From positions 1 through 64,000 of the forward strand of contig FWCC01000192.1 in the NCBI GenBank assembly GCA_900169235.1: a stretch of 64,000 nt of DNA, read 5' to 3'. This DNA comes from Zarea fungicola (taxonomy: Eukaryota; Ascomycota; Sordariomycetes; Hypocreales; Cordycipitaceae). Position numbers and translations under genes: made by a program. The notes beneath the pieces were generated by a model, which had not been told where the DNA came from, did not search any database, and saw only the letters and a program-made list of their open reading frames with translations. Shown in pieces: positions 24,880 to 36,589 of this stretch (its first letter is position 1; the number at the start of each line of letters is the position of its first letter).

Positions 24880-26360
24880 TATGGATGGAAAACGGTAAGA
24901 GTGTTTGATCGTATGGGAGCGGAAAAGATGCAAATTGCGATAACGTTGCTATGATGTATACTGTGATGGAAATAGATGCAGGCAACGCTGCCAACGGCGT
25001 TTGGTTTGTAATAGAATGGACAACTGTGGCGGGTTGTTACAACGGTCGCCTCGGAAGCAATTCACAAAGTAGGTATAAGATGTGGAATTGCAAGTGCGCT
25101 CTATAGGAAAGGGGGATGCTGGTAAATCGGGTCGAACGGCGGTTAGGCGGCGAGGGATGTCGTAACCACAGCGGTGGTGTAGAGGGAATGTCGAGATGGG
25201 GTGGTGAGTACTGCGATGACGGCGGCCACTGGGTGCCTAACTCAACGCAAAGTCAAAACGGAGGATCAGCTGCTACCAAACGATAAAGCCCAGCCGAGGA
25301 CCCCTGCTAATCTCCAACTCGGCAATGCAATGCAGTCGTTCGAGATGGAAAACAAGATGCAGCAAGAAACTTTGCTGTTGTTGCAGGATCTCGAAGGACG
25401 AAATGCTGCTTTTGTTTGGGTTCGTGGTTGGTGGTGGAGGACAGCTCCTCCGCGTTAATAATAAGTTACCAGAGAGGTGGTACCTTGGTGCTTGGTACAA
25501 GCTTCGATGGCTGGAGAACAGCTCTGCCGGATGGGGCAACGGGCCTATACATTCTCCCAAAGTATACTTGGTAGGCCGTTGGACGCCACAAGCAACTCAT
25601 TACAGCGGGCTAATAAGCTGGCAAAAAGGCCCCTGGAGAAGTTGGGTTAATTCCAGGCTCCGGGAGGCGGGACTCCGGGAGCTGGGTCTGTTGCGGCGCT
25701 CGCCTTTCAACCAACCAAGGACTCACGACAGTGGGTGGCGTGGTGTACTGTACTCGCTGTAGGCACTTTGTCACTGTCCTTGAGCACATAACGAGCCAAC
25801 AGCGTTACACAACTCCACCCGCGGCCTCTCACCAGTACATGGATTGAAGCATCCTACCAACCGAAAACCCCATGCAGCTTATTATGAGACCAATTCCTCG
25901 TGCTGTCATACCTTGTAGTCGCTCAGTCTTCTTTTACATTCCTTGCTATCCAAATTGATGGTAAACAGAGGACACTCCTACATGCCTAGATATCTAGACT
26001 TGGCTGAGTGTGTCCATTTATTATGCCAGCTGTCCAACCGATTTGGCAACAGACCACTGTGGCGGCATGTAATCTTCTCCATATAATCACCACAGACAGG
26101 CTGCCACAGGCCACATCAGCGACCTCATCCCCCGCCGTCATCATTTTATTGTTATGCATACGACAGTCCAGCGACTTGCTTGCAATCACTAGGCGTCTCA
26201 TTGGTAGTTCTAGGGACGTTTTATATCTCCAAGTCTCTTTATTTACCACCTTCTTCTATCGTAGATAATACAGGCCACTAATCGTGACGGGTATGTAAAT
26301 GCTTTATGCTATGCTATTGTACATCGGTTCTACTGCCAAGCTGTTGTCAGGTGCCATATT
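24880..26360. other. Intergenic region upstream of BLM10
   Basis: About 1.5 kb between BLM10 (5' end) and the 3' end of the unknown gene at 26361. Short open frames only. A small direct repeat of CTCCGGGAG occurs near 25659-25682. No RNA gene or conserved product was recognised. Confidence 0.5.
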
Positions 26361-28022
26361 CTAGGATTTGGGCCTGTGCGAGCCTCCATCGCCACCGAAA
26401 CAGTTCTTCAGCCAATGTGACAATTTTGTCATGGGCCCCCTTCGCGGAACCGGCTTATCAACACTCTCTGGTGTGGCTCGACCATCAATTGAACCAGGTT
26501 GTGAAGAGTTTTGCTGCCTTTGAAGCCGCTCCTGCTGCTTTCTCATAAACTGGCTAGCGGCAGAGAGGCTCCTAGTGGGAGGCTGGGTTGGAGGTGTGGA
26601 ATTTGTCGACTTGCTGCGGCTTACGCCGTCCGGCCGCTTGAACTCGTGCGAACTCTCTCTCGAATCTGTCTGGGTGGAAAGAGATTGTCTTGCAGATAGC
26701 TCTCCCACGGAGTTACGACACTGAGATATGGTCCGAGCCATTTTGGGGTTCGCCGTCGCAGGCCAACCTGCGTGACGAAGACTGATCCAGGTTCCCGACG
26801 CTAGCATCAGCAACTTGTTTTCTTCTGTGACGGGAATGGTCTTGCGCTCATCGGCAACCGCTGCCGCAGAATGACTCGACTGCTCATCCTGGGGTATGCC
26901 TATACTGTTTCCAAACGGCTTGGTTGGTGGATATCGACTACTTGATGTCGACATGGTATTGTAGTTTTCATATATTTCCAAAGAATTGGGTGTGAGCACG
27001 CCCATGATGGGATGTCGGCGGGCAGTAGGATCCAGAATGCTAAAGGTCAATTTGCCCTGTACAGGTTGTGAGGCGAGAGTACTGTTCGAATCCATGCTAT
27101 TCATCCGTGGGGTCCCCAGCCGGCGCACCCATCGTCCTGTCAAGGGCAGGGTAGAACCATCCACTTTCTTCATTTCATATGATCCATTTGGAGTTGCTGC
27201 GATTGTCCATGTGGAGCCATCATGAAGCGTCAGTTCAGCCTGGTCGACACCCTCCTGGGGTTTCATGGAAACGACGGCAAGGACATCTCGTTGGCTTATT
27301 TCATTCGCCTCGCCGTCATGTCCAGATCTGGACGGTGTAGGCATAGTATAATTTTCACTGCGCATCAGCAGCAAGTCATTTTGGCCAAGATCGGGTTTGG
27401 CTCGGAACATGCGAGGAAACCGTTTGACTAAAACGGGAAGGATAAAGCTCCCAGCAATTTGTGTTGACGGAACGACATCAAATGCCGGCACAGCACGCCT
27501 CTCGCCTAATTCTTGCAGTTGGAGAAGCACCTTTGGTCGAAACTGGACAAGTCGGCGCTGTTTTGTGCGGAGACCGGGCGCAGGGTGCGCAAGAGCAAAC
27601 TTTGTGGACTGTCTTGGCAATCGTTGTTTGCGCCGACGTCGACTCGAGACATCACTGTCGGCTGTAATTTCTGAGCCAGCGATAGACTCCTCGTCATCGC
27701 TCTGCAGAGGCGTTGGAATATGGCTGATTTGCGGCTCATCGTGGAACCGAACAGAGTGATCTCTATGCCTCGCACTCTCAGAGGCGGATCTAGCGCTCGC
27801 CGGCAGGGAAGTCGGGCGTCTACTGGGTGACGGTGACGACTGATCGTTGCCACGACGAGACTTTACGCTGTTATATGGCGTAGAGAACCGCCGGTTTTCT
27901 TCTGAATGTGCTTGGCGCATACTGGATCGGAGTAAAATTTGTTTTGTTTGAGAAAGATCGGAAGATAGGCGCTTGGTGGTGTACTCGTGGCCATGGAGGC
28001 CAGCTCCGGAGTGCAAGAACAT
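26361..28022 (-). CDS. Conserved fungal protein of unknown function
   Basis: Single open frame of 553 residues from ATG 28022; a second in-frame ATG at 27920 (MRQAHSEE) would remove 34 residues and may be the true start. Residues 35-130 are rich in Ser, Arg and His (probably disordered, with a basic RRRRKQR patch). They are followed by an ordered core of about 200 residues (LAHPAPGLRTKQRRLVQFRPKVLL... through FPRMFRAKPDLGQNDLLLMRS). A second ordered segment, rich in Trp and Gly (DGSTWTIAATPNGSYEM, LTGRWVRR), resembles a small beta-domain. The rest is Ser/Pro-rich tail. I recognise no catalytic motif, membrane segment or signal peptide. The composition and length of the open frame support a real gene. 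Function unknown. Confidence 0.75.
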   Translation of the reverse strand: MFLHSGAGLHGHEYTTKRLSSDLSQTKQILLRSSMRQAHSEENRRFSTPYNSVKSRRGNDQSSPSPSRRPTSLPASARSASESARHRDHSVRFHDEPQISHIPTPLQSDDEESIAGSEITADSDVSSRRRRKQRLPRQSTKFALAHPAPGLRTKQRRLVQFRPKVLLQLQELGERRAVPAFDVVPSTQIAGSFILPVLVKRFPRMFRAKPDLGQNDLLLMRSENYTMPTPSRSGHDGEANEISQRDVLAVVSMKPQEGVDQAELTLHDGSTWTIAATPNGSYEMKKVDGSTLPLTGRWVRRLGTPRMNSMDSNSTLASQPVQGKLTFSILDPTARRHPIMGVLTPNSLEIYENYNTMSTSSSRYPPTKPFGNSIGIPQDEQSSHSAAAVADERKTIPVTEENKLLMLASGTWISLRHAGWPATANPKMARTISQCRNSVGELSARQSLSTQTDSRESSHEFKRPDGVSRSKSTNSTPPTQPPTRSLSAASQFMRKQQERLQRQQNSSQPGSIDGRATPESVDKPVPRRGPMTKLSHWLKNCFGGDGGSHRPKS

Positions 28023-31000
28023 GCCAGCCTACGCCGACCCTTTGTATAAGAAACTCTCTCCGGTACTCTGTATGACGACTATTCACAGAGATACCAAAGT
28101 TGATTGCAAAAAGGTGCTGCGCGTGGCTGCGTCTACTTGTAGGAAACGGTCGGCCCAGTAATTCAGTGGTGGCGTAAACGGCGAATGTTAACGTTGGCGA
28201 TGGTGCTGGACTAAGATGCAGGCCTTTAGGTGTACGTTTGAGAAGTTTCCATGCGAATGCCAGTAAAGAGAATTTTAATCGTAATGGTGATAATTTGTCG
28301 AAAATCGATCGCGTCCAGCTAGATGGATAGAATAATCCGGGATGCGGAAAACAGACAACGGCGTAGGAGTGACACAGTAATGTCTCGGGCGTTCCTCTGT
28401 TAGTATAGGCTGGTCACTGTCAGCGTCCTCGTAATCGGGACGAAGCGATAATGTGCCAGTGCAAAGCAGCACAACACACAGCGCGCAGTCCTATGTTGGC
28501 GACTCTGCGAAAAAAGGAAGAATAGAAGACGACAAGTGAGATGATGGTAGAGTGAGGCAATAATCAAAGCATAAAATTACGCCGGAAAGAGAATTTTTGA
28601 GTTTGTTCGGCTGCCGCTACCAGTCAAGCTTGCCACCCACCGCACGGCACTCGCGACTGGGTCGGTAGTCGATTCTGAATGTACACTACCGGTATGAGGA
28701 CCCCGTCAGCGGCAACAGCAAAGGCGAGAGGTGCAAAGAGTCTAGGGGTTCTTAACAATACGGCAGGAAAGAATCATGTAAAAAGGTGTATAAACAGCGG
28801 TCGAAGGTCAAGGAGAAGGCTTGGGCGGCGGCATTATTCATACTGCTGCAATAAAGTAGCGTAATCATGCCAACCTGGTAGCGGACAACACAGGTGTATT
28901 GAAGTACCTAGCAGTAGAGGACCAAGGTCATGCAGGTGGCCACCAGAGAGTTCTCCACAAGAGACTGTCCAAGGGCTATCGCATCCATATTGTGCTGTCT
29001 TCCGGTACAGCCGCCCCGATCTGATTTTTTGTGGCGCGTGAGACTGAGACTTCTTGGGACAGGCGGAGTGGTGCGGATTGTGTCCGCGGGGATACATGCC
29101 GACCCTCCTATTTGCAGTAATAAGCAGAGGTATCTCCGGCAGTCACGCTGCCTGCGGACATTTTAGCGGCCGCTGTCCGAGTTGCGAGCTGCCACAAGTC
29201 GGGAAAACGGATACGACCCAGTCAATCCAAGCCAGCCCTTTCCGAATTAGAGTGCAAATACGGATGAGCCGCCATAAAATGGCTTTCTCGATCTCACAAA
29301 AGCGCATCATTTTTTATTTTTTTTCATACCCGCACCGCACCTTGGATCGTGCTGAACGGAGTTCTTGGACATGATAACTAGCCCACTTGCGGGAGAAAAA
29401 AGTCTTACTTTCCATACCACGATAGAGTTCTCCGTCACGAATGGGTGTTTTCCGATGCTGGCTGTATGCATTTCGGTGTATTGTTTACTCCGTACCTTGC
29501 CTGAGTCTGCTTCCTTTTTTGTGCCGAAACAATTTTCTTCTTTCAACGCAAGACGTACTCTAAAGTACCTAATCATGGTATGGCATTGAAAAGGGTCGAG
29601 CGCATGATAAACTCAGCTGCCCTGGAGTAAGGAGGCATGGCAGCGCGAGAGCCTGGCTCATCGTATTCGCGCTTTTTACGCCCAAGAAATGCCCAAAGCG
29701 TCGTTTTCCCCTCTGGTTAGGCTGTAGGGGCTGATTAACCATTCCAATAGCTTCTAGCTGAGTAGGTGCCTACCTAAGTACATGCCTAGGTGGCAACCTA
29801 GTATATAGGGTAATGTCCGGAGTATCTAAATGTTTCGGGCGGCCATTTACTTCTTGGCCCCCGCGCTACCAACCAACTCATGCGACCCTCCAGGTAGTTT
29901 CCTCGTTGAGGGGCTAGTTACCAGTAACTAACTTATTTGTTTACTCACTTTGTTCTTTTTCCCTTGTGGTGTTGTGGGCACGCGCGCGCCCTTCCCTATT
30001 TAGCGGTGATTTGCGGAGTACTGCCATCCCTTTTAGTCCGCGTATTCGCTTTTGCACCAAACATCCAATCAGGAGCCTTTCATTCTTGCCAGTGCCACCA
30101 ATGTTCATCGTGTTTATCCCTTGTGTTTATTTAGTTCTCGACATAGTCGCAAGCTTCAACTACTTGACATTTGACAAAATTCCAGCGACTCGCAAATCAT
30201 CACACATGATTATGAAATGATAATAACGCGATGACGGATACATCCCTGTCTGCGTGTCAGGCCACATCATGTCTTCCGCATCATCCGTAACAGCAAAATG
30301 ATTACACAACTGCGTGCCTATCCATCACCGCCATTTTCGCAAACAGCGGGAGCTAAGTATTCCATATCGAGTCGGTAGATGCTGTAAGCATGAACAGGAT
30401 TTTCAACAGCGAAAGTGCGATGTGTGTCATTATGCGCACTTCCGAGAAGAATGTAGATTAGTTAGCTCTGCATTCAGAAGCCAGATTGCCAAACTTCAGC
30501 CCTACATCCCGTCAACAGGTGACGCATGATTGAATCATGAATATACAAGGCTGCTGCACTAGCATGCAGCCTTGTTTCTGCCCAGCATCCATCGGTTAGC
30601 AGCAGTTATCCGAGTCGGTTGCTTTGCAAGTCCGGCCCCGACACGACTTTCTCCATGGACGATGCCGGAAGGACGGAGTCGCGGTCTCATTTGTCAATCT
30701 CCGCCACGACTGGTTTTGAAACAGAACTGCTGATTCCGAACCATCCGGCGGCAATGTGGATATCGGGAAGTGTCGTGTTAGTAGCCTAAATCGGTTTGTC
30801 ATTGTTATTCGGACGAAGCATGTTTTTATTTCTGAAAGTTGCGGAGACTGCGCAAGCTACATCGTGAGAGTATGGATGTTCTCAATAAAATACATGCCTC
30901 TTCCTTTTTCCACTGTCCCTCATATGAATAGCAGGGGGCCACCTGCGCCATCACTCGGCATGCTGGACCAAAAATGGTGCGAAAGGACAGGTAAGAAAGG

Positions 31001-31352
31001 GAGACTCGCCAATTCTCGTAATAGAGTAGGATTTGTTGCTATCTAGACTAAAACAACAAAAACGTCATTACGCCTGCTATTTGCTATATCGGCTCGTGTG
31101 TTTGCCTGGCAACATGTCGGTCATGAAATTTCTTGAAAGCATATAACTAGATAGCTTTGAGGTTTGAATGACTCTAAAAGTGGGTCCGATTATGACAAGC
31201 TTTGGGCTCCAGAACGAGTTCTCACAGGGATGCAACTACGACGTCGGCCGATTTGATATACCCAACAGGACGATGTCCGCTGGTCGGTAAATCGTTACAT
31301 ATAGACCGTTCAATCCATAGCTGCATGTTTGGTCCCATAGCGAGACGTAGGC
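28023..31352. other. 3.3-kb gene-poor region
   Basis: No gene could be supported on either strand. Visible structure: TACCTA-type patches at about 29757-29810, a CG-rich alternating tract near 29980, and a 10-bp perfect inverted repeat at 30545-30575. The open frames are all short with no domains, and I found no tRNA-like B box. Confidence 0.5.
30545..30575. repeat. Perfect 10-bp inverted repeat (hairpin)
   Basis: ACAAGGCTGC at 30545-30554 is exactly complementary in inverted order to GCAGCCTTGT at 30566-30575, leaving an 11-nt loop. It lies in an empty region about 780 bp upstream of the LYR gene. No T-tract follows, so it is not an obvious terminator; role unknown. Confidence 0.5.
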
Positions 31353-32514
31353 ATGGCGCGGACACCATTCATCCCGGCGCGCAGCTCGCGACATCGCATT
31401 GCCACCCTGGCTCTGTACCGGGCTCTGCTCAAAAGTGCTAGCGAAGTGGCATTACCAGACCAAATTGGTGTGGTCTGCAAAGCATCCAAACCTCTTGAGA
31501 CAATAGTGAGACGGCGGTTCGAAAAGAACTCCATTGACACCAGCCCTAGGCTGGTCTTTGCTGCAATGACTGCCGGGTATAAGGTGAGGCGAAAGCGGCC
31601 AGCTACAGCTAGGTACTTGCCCGTTGTATTATTTCTCACATAAACTACAGTTTCTTGCCCTGTTGAGCAAGGCCCGAGACATTAGATCCCCCGAATATAA
31701 ACAGATTATACAAAAACTCTCCGCTATGAAACGGCCGCCGACACAGACATCGCGACAACTCCCCAAGACCAAATCATCTGCCACCGCCGCCACCGAGAAG
31801 AAAGAACCGCTTCTGATGAAGATTTCTAGCGAAGGCGAAGCGCCCAAGTACAGATCCAACAGATATCCACGACCACAAAATGCACTAATAGGGCCGCGGC
31901 GGGTGCCTCTCATGGCTACAACGGCCGACGGGCAGCCGTTCCTTCGCACGTCATCATTGCAGCCGCACGACATGTCCAGGATGATTGGGCAGAAACACAA
32001 GAGCTTAGCGGCCAAGATTGACAAGATTGTCGAAATACAAGACGAGCTGATGCCGGAGAGTAAAATGGAGGACGACTGGGAGCGCATCATAGCACGGCAG
32101 ATGCGCGAGGAGGGGCTGGAGGATGAGGAAGGAAGGGCACAAGTTGAGATTGAGAGCACATATATATGGAGCTTGCATCTCTCACGGCTATGGTACGAAT
32201 GGAAGATTGAAATGATATCACAAGACTGGCTCGCGCGCGGCGAAGCATTGCAGCACATTGTAGATGAGGAGCAGCGGCTGGCGGATGAAGAAGAGGGCAA
32301 GATGCCGACATCGTCAACCAAAACCAAGGAGCATGAACGTTCACAGGCGAAAGTCGAGGGCATGGACTATAAGTTTATATCCCCGCCATTGAGCCAAGTC
32401 ATATTATCAGAGGCTGATGGCCACGATATATTTTCGTCGCTAGCATGGTCAGAGGTAGTAGCGTCAAAGACCAAAGCTATGCGATCCTGGGCGGCAGAAG
32501 TTTATCGAGGGTAG
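31353..32514 (+). CDS. LYR-motif protein, Cup1-like
   Basis: Two exons, 31353-31583 and 31651-32514, with a 67-nt intron (31584-31650) between codons; 364 residues. The first 80 residues form a LYR-family helix bundle: Leu21-Tyr22-Arg23 in LALYRALL, then VRRRFEKN and the AAMTAGYK segment immediately before the splice site, continuing FLALLSKARD after it. This matches the Cup1-like LYR N-terminal domain found in many ascomycetes. LYR proteins usually bind mitochondrial acyl-carrier protein and serve in Fe-S or respiratory-complex assembly; that role is inferred. The C-terminal 240 residues are charged and helical with an SRLWYEWKIEM segment and no known domain. Without the splice the two halves would look like separate open frames. 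Confidence 0.82.
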
Positions 32515-34152
32515 GATACCTTGGATGGCTTGGGTGATGATTATTACACCTCGATGAGCGTTATCATATCTTGCAAGCTTAGCATGTTTCATATTTTAGA
32601 TACACCAGAGCACATTATCTCATTACCATGTCCATTGCTGGAAGCGGGCGACTTTTCCATCAACTACGGTTGTGCTGAACATTTATGCAGATGGCAATTG
32701 ATGTCTGCGAGGCAATCAACTGTTCTGGATAGGCCCTCGACAGTGTATAGTCAACGCCAAATGTTCATCTTACCATCGAATGTTGCGGTTGTCAGTTTGC
32801 AGACGTACAGTTGTAGCATGTGAGTCGATATGCTGGAAATGGGCCAGTTTGTTCAAGTGCATTTTCTGGTACCTGTTCGAGTATGCAGTATATATTCTCT
32901 CATTTTTGATTAAATAGCATTGCTACATTTACATTTTTTTTCCTTGGCCTAACACGGTCAGTAATAGTTTACTTATCCAAGCTTGGACCGTCGGTGATGT
33001 CCACATTAGCTGTTCGCACTCGCTTAATTTGTGGGCTATTACGGGACGCGGCATTACATGACTTTGGGATAATAACGACTCCAGGCTAAAGGGCTGAAAA
33101 AGAGAGATGGAGAGTCCTATTTGGTCGCACATACATACAGATGTATTTTAATGGTCACCTTCTCGAACCCTGGCGAAAAACGCATCACGCCAGCGTCGTT
33201 GGGTCTGTCTCAAACAGACTCCACTGGCGATCGACAGCTAAAAGGGATGGCTGCTCAGATCAATCATTGTCAACAGTCTTGCCCATTTCGCACTCTACTC
33301 ATGCTGACACACAACAACACACCATGTTGTTCACAAACATGGCACATTGCAAGTATGTCTCTTGCTGACGAAATAACGTCTGACAACAAATACCGGTCTT
33401 TTAAACGGAATTTCAAGCCACTTCTGAAGTTCTGCTGAGTTTCATCACAGCCTTTATTACTCGTAGGGCGGAGAAAACGTAAGCTAAGCTAACTCCATTT
33501 ATTTTTTAATGGCTTCTTATCTTATCCAGACCCTTGCAACGGATTAGCGCAAGCACGGCATGACTAGCAGCCTGTTAGCCAACTAGACCGGGGGGGGGGC
33601 CAACCCCCACGGGACTAGGCTGCGACTCTGTGTGCATCTGCACACATTACTGGAGTGTGGAAGAAGGGGGGTCGGTCCCATCCCGTGATCGTGGATTTCT
33701 AGAGCTGAAACCCTCATCGTCTTCTCGAAGCTACATCGTTTTGCCCCTCGTCAAAAACTGCTTGCTCAGCGCCAAGCCGAGAGAACTCAGTGTCTGTCTC
33801 GCCAAGCCAAGGCAGAAATCATCCTCAATTCGACAAAAAGTCATTACGCGCAGCCGTGTGGGGGGAAAATTAAGGAAAAATAGTCAAGAGCAAGGGGAAT
33901 CAAAGGACAATTGACAGACTTGACCGTTATTGTGGGCTTGCCTCGGTTGTCGCACCCGAATTTACAATATCCCCAGTTGCTCCACACACGTACCTATCTC
34001 TTACTGGTACTCAAGACGTGACCGTTGATACCATCTGCATCAAGCGCCGGGGTAGCAAGGTTGATTCGAACTCAGCCCGGATTCATTGCCCCTTCAACCT
34101 CATCAACGTCCGTCAAAGGGGAAACAAGTTCAACAGGAAGCATCACGCCACA
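32515..34152. other. Intergenic region upstream of the bZIP gene
   Basis: About 1.6 kb with no supported gene. A run of ten G lies at 33590-33599. The last 500 bp, before ATG 34153, is probably promoter and 5' leader of the bZIP gene. Several upstream ATGs are possible leader ORFs. Confidence 0.45.
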
Positions 34153-35850
34153 ATGAAGGCGGAGTCGCGTACGAGTGACCATGCGTCCTCAGGTGGCAGC
34201 TATGCATCTGCGGCCGGGACTGGCTCACGTAGCAAAGCGCCGGCGACGGCGACGACTGGAAAGCGAAAGCCGTCGATGAGTGAGACACCAGACAGTGCAG
34301 AGACGGACGAGCAGAAGCAGAAGCGCGCGAGAGGCCGACCACGCCTTGACACCAAAGATGAGACTGCAGCCGACGTAAGTGGCATCTCTTGACGAAAAGA
34401 ACCGCTCCTTGAATCGACAACGATTCTTCTCCCCGCCCCCCGTGGCTAACACACTTGTGTAGCGTAGAAGGACACAAATCCGTCTGGCCCAGAGAGCCTA
34501 TCGACATCGAAAGGACAATGCCATCACCAGCTTGGAGGACAGGGTCGAGTCTCTGGAGAAGAACAATGCGGACATGACCCGCGAGTTTCATCGGTTCTAC
34601 GATCTTGTCATCTCTGAAGGCCTTCTCGACCTCTCCTCCGAAGTGGCCAGTCGGTTCAGAGCCATCACGGACAATTTTCTTCGGCTGAGCGGCCTGAGTG
34701 CGGGAGAGACAGGCTACATCTCGCCCGAAGATGACCGCACGACGATCACCCACGGCCTCCAGGGGCCGACCGACAGCTCCTCAGCAAGCGCGCTCAGCCC
34801 ACGCAAATCCCTACCAGATGGTTCCATACGCAGCAGCGGCAGCGCCTCGAAGAACTTGTCCCACGGCAAGGAGATCGTCGCAGGGGCCATGACCTCGTAC
34901 GAAATCGTCGCCCAGGCTACGCCGGACAATGCGTCCTTCCCGCTCTACACATCCATGGACGTCGCCCCCAACCTGGCACCCTTTGCATCCATTGGCTCGC
35001 CCTATGCCACCCTGCCATTGTCCCGTTCTCTGGCCTACCATGAGCTCACCTTTGGCCGGCGACTGGAGCGGCGCACAACTGAGCGCGGCTTCTACCTGGC
35101 CACCGTCGAGAACCCGCCGCCTGAGAGATATGCTGAGGTGTTTGGCTTCTGTCTATTATTTGACACCCGTGCGACGATTGCGGATCAGCTCAACTTGCAG
35201 CTGTCCAATCTCGTCATGCCGCTGCAGGATCAGGTCAACCCGCAGCGGGGTCCGTGGGACGAGAAGATGGAGCAGCGCGTCCGCCTCACGTTTGGCTTCG
35301 AAAAGGAGTTTATGAACTCGGATGAGATTGAGCAGTACCTGCGCCAGTGTGGCATAATCATTTCCAGGCAGGCCGAGTTTGTCGATGCCGAGGTGGACGT
35401 CAATGAGCTCTCCGACGTGCCGTCCAACTTGCTTTTGCAGGGTGGGAGCGTGTCATACCCCTCGCAGGCCTCTACGTACGACAGCCAGGATACGCCTGTT
35501 GGCTTGTCCGTGCCCCTAGAGATGACAGGGAACTCGGGCAATTCCTTGATGCAGCTGCAAGCGCCAGGTGGTGCCTCGAACAACGGGATGCTACCATATA
35601 TGTTTTCGGCTGGCATGGACAACATGTGGGGATCGACATGGGCGAAGCCAAAGCTCACGCTTAGTGTGAGTGTATTAGTTGAAGGTAAGTTGCTCCTGGT
35701 GTGGCGCGATACGGTGGCAAATATATTGACAATTTGGTTTTTCTTTTTTTAGAATTGGCATCACATTGTGTGTGCATGGGCAAGCATCCCGGAGTCCGTC
35801 TCAAAGACGTCAACCGCGCCATCAGGGTTGCAGCTGGAATATTCTCATGA
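34153..35850 (+). CDS. bZIP transcription factor with DUF3425-like C-terminal region
   Basis: Three exons: 34153-34374, 34463-35684 and 35753-35850, with introns of 88 and 68 nt; 513 residues. Exon 1 (74 residues) is polar with an AT-hook-like RGRPR element. Exon 2 opens with the basic region RRRTQIRLAQRAYRHRKD and a leucine-rich coiled coil (ITSLEDRVESLEKNN...). The position of the DNA-contacting Asn of classical bZIPs (NxxAQ) is Ile here (QIRLAQRAYR), a substitution seen in a fungal AP-1-like subgroup. A globular region after residue 290 (LSRSLAYHELTFGRRLERRTTERGF, then FGFCLLFDTR) runs into the small last exon, whose reading (LASHCVCMGKHPGVR) continues the conserved C-terminal domain. Stopping at the end of the long open frame would truncate it. 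Target genes are not evident. Confidence 0.85.
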
Positions 35851-36589
35851 AACACGAGCCTTCCGGTCACGCAGACTCCGGTGTTTGTACTAAATCCTTC
35901 TTCACTTTTTTTAGCGGCATATGTTTTGTTTTTGTTTTTCTGGTCAGTTTCTACTTGGATATTGTGTGTATTACCGACTTTGTGACCTCTTTTTTTATTG
36001 TAAGCGAATGTTCAGCATGGTTGGTTGGCTTTGGGCTAAGACAATTGGGCGTTTTAGTCTGGAGATTTGCGGTTTGTAACCTTTTTCCACGGTGTTTAAA
36101 CGAATTTTACGTATTCATGTTTTATTTACATGGGGTGGGAAATTCCAAGTTCCAGGAGTTTTTTTTTTTTCTCTCGAAATTATAACGCAAGGCTCGGGGC
36201 AGAGCACCTTGAGCAGCTGGATGAGCGTCGAAAAGGGACAAGAAACTTCAACCCTGTTTGGTAGATTTATTATAGTCCTGTACTTGGCTATAGGCCCGCC
36301 TGTAGTTTATCAGCAGTCTGCATATCAAAAGTCTGCCGTTTGAATATTACCAGATGACTATATTTAAACGTTGAGCTGCTTGTCAGACGTGTCTGTTCTG
36401 CTATTTGTCTGGTCTGGTAATTTTGGTGGGCCAATGTTGCCCTTTCATTTCACTTTACATAATAGCTTTAGGGTACTCGTGCCGGATCATCCTCGAAAGA
36501 GCATTCAAGTCGTTCGGGACGTTTTAAAGGAGCAGGGCAACTTACAACTCAGTATCTAAACTTCAAATTGTAAAAATTCTGTAGTCGAC
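35851..36589. other. Intergenic region, 739 bp
   Basis: 3' flank of the bZIP gene and promoter of the asparaginase-family gene. T-rich tracts at 35900-36000 and 36160-36175 probably belong to 3' processing. No gene seen. Confidence 0.5.

Noticed and set aside
34040..34090. Possible tRNA B-box (GGTTGATTCGAACTC)
   Set aside because: Does not fit the B-box consensus, no A box or cloverleaf around it; it is in the bZIP leader.
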